Below, in pieces: positions 6,180 through 6,592 of a DNA stretch of 6,592 bases. This DNA is from Actinomycetota bacterium (lineage in GTDB: Bacteria; Actinomycetota; Thermoleophilia; Miltoncostaeales; Miltoncostaeaceae): the NCBI GenBank assembly GCA_005788075.1, contig SXZC01000081.1:1-6592 (forward strand), written 5' to 3'. How positions within the stretch are numbered: the first letter of the stretch is position 1; each line of letters opens with the position of its first letter. Under the pieces are notes generated by a model, which saw only the letters and a program-made list of their open reading frames with translations, was not told the DNA's origin and did not search any database. Both the position numbers and the translations under genes were made by a program.

Positions 6180-6187
6180 CCCAAGGC

Positions 6188-6211
6188 GGTGCGGGGCATT
6201 TCCCCCGCTCC
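6188..6211 (+). terminator. GC-rich hairpin after the aminotransferase gene
   Basis: GCGGGG (6191-6196) pairs perfectly with CCCCGC (6203-6208) around the loop CATTTC. A T-T mismatch and two further G-C pairs extend the stem to 6188 and 6211. It starts 8 nt after the stop codon, as expected for a terminator. There is no following T-run, so termination would be of the tail-less type seen in GC-rich bacteria, or the hairpin may only protect the 3' end. Confidence 0.45.
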
Positions 6212-6279
6212 ATGCAGGCCAAACGTGGCGATTTACGCGTGCCGGCCCCCGGCGGTGTGGCCTGATGCGAGGGCACTGC

Positions 6280-6285
6280 TAGGTT
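6280..6285 (+). promoter_or_regulatory. Putative extended -10 element (TGC-TAGGTT) for the secreted-protein gene
   Basis: TAGGTT fits TANNNT and is preceded by TG one base upstream (6277-6278), an extended -10. It ends 9 nt before the ATG at 6295, which would leave a leader of only about 0-3 nt. GAGG at 6286-6289, 5 nt before the ATG, could be a Shine-Dalgarno if transcription starts further upstream, so leaderless status is less certain here. Confidence 0.45.
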
Positions 6286-6294
6286 GAGGTAAGG

Positions 6295-6592
6295 ATGTTC
6301 CTCCGGCCCCTGATCGCAGCCGGCCTGGCGCTCGCCATGGCCGGGTCCGTCGCCACGGCCGCGCCGATGACGCGCAACGACGCCCTCGCCCAGGCGAAGC
6401 GCGGCAAGACGGCGCAGCAGATCGTGCGCGAGGCCTTTCCCGGCAGCCAGCTGAAGCAGCTGCCGCAGCAGACCGTGCGCATCCTCGTGGCCGACCAGGC
6501 CAGGCAGGTGGTGATGCAGGGCAAGACGGTGCTGCGCCTCGTGGACGAGGGGCGGCGCGGGGCGAAGGGGCGCCAGGTGGCGGTGGGCCACC
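6295..6592 (+). CDS. Secreted protein, N-terminal part; weakly SpoIID/LytB-like
   Basis: An ATG-initiated frame stays open for 99 codons to the window end, so the gene is incomplete at its 3' end. Third codon positions are nearly all G or C, while the opposite strand gives only a His/Arg-rich shadow. Residues 1-22 form a signal peptide: R4, a hydrophobic core (about 6-16) and the probable signal peptidase I site ATA after residue 22. The exported part begins APMTRND, followed by a helix-like stretch (DALAQAKRGKTAQQIVREAFPG, 29-50), then LPQQTVRILVADQARQVV (56-73). The order 'AKRGKT..IV...FPGSQL....VRILVA' resembles the segment of SpoIID/LytB-domain proteins that act on peptidoglycan, where YAK.G...ILAHYYPGT precedes VRVLL. 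The usual GHGVGMSQYGA block is not seen, and the lytic residues would lie beyond the window. I treat the family call as tentative; export is the firmer claim. Confidence 0.75.
   Translation, partial: MFLRPLIAAGLALAMAGSVATAAPMTRNDALAQAKRGKTAQQIVREAFPGSQLKQLPQQTVRILVADQARQVVMQGKTVLRLVDEGRRGAKGRQVAVGH

Noticed and set aside
6241..6253. GCCGG-CCC-CCGGC hairpin as a second terminator or operator
   Set aside because: Five G/C pairs with a 3-nt loop and no T-run occur easily in such GC-rich sequence; there is no position-based reason to assign a role.
5304..6591. Minus-strand frames of 261 and 172 residues opposite the aminotransferase and the last gene
   Set aside because: Composition is typical of shadow frames (His, Arg, Gly), and they cover genes with strong motifs or a signal peptide on the plus strand.

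Overview
This is GC-rich bacterial chromosome sequence. Almost every codon in the real genes ends in G or C, and GTG starts are common. Gene content and style point to a high-GC actinobacterium, perhaps of the Thermoleophilia type. The style evidence is an alpha-type acyl-CoA carboxylase fusing biotin carboxylase to the biotin carrier domain, TANNNT promoters and probable leaderless genes. This placement is inference, because no rRNA or other marker gene is present.

Layout. Positions 1-1090 hold the 3' part of a biotin carboxylase-BCCP fusion gene. One base later (1092-1886) comes an unrecognised 264-residue protein with two glycine-rich C-terminal membrane helices. A 97-residue unknown protein, possibly winged-helix, lies convergently on the minus strand (1897-2190). 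A 105-bp gap with a promoter-like element and two inverted repeats leads into sucC (2296-3444) and sucD (3441-4310), which overlap by 4 bp. A minus-strand alpha/beta hydrolase (4338-5051) converges on sucD. It is separated by a 45-bp divergent promoter region from a PLP-dependent aminotransferase (5097-6179). After a hairpin and a 115-bp gap, a secreted protein with weak SpoIID/LytB-like similarity begins at 6295 and runs off the end. No intergenic stretch exceeds 115 bp. I see no tRNA, rRNA, CRISPR array, insertion sequence or long repeat.

How the genes fit together. The window is mostly core metabolism: acyl-CoA carboxylation (the acceptor, acetyl- or propionyl-CoA, cannot be read from this fragment) and the substrate-level phosphorylation step of the TCA cycle. 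If the carboxylase is propionyl-CoA specific, the two could connect through methylmalonyl-CoA to succinyl-CoA, but this is only a possibility. The hydrolase and aminotransferase share a promoter region; nothing in the sequence shows that they share a pathway.

The clearest unexpected signal is regulatory. Four genes (starts at 2190, 5051, 5097 and 6295) have a TANNNT -10-like hexamer ending 7-9 nt before the start codon, as expected for leaderless mRNAs. The succinyl-CoA synthetase genes differ: they have good Shine-Dalgarno sequences, and sucC has a likely structured leader. I found no convincing new multi-gene system.
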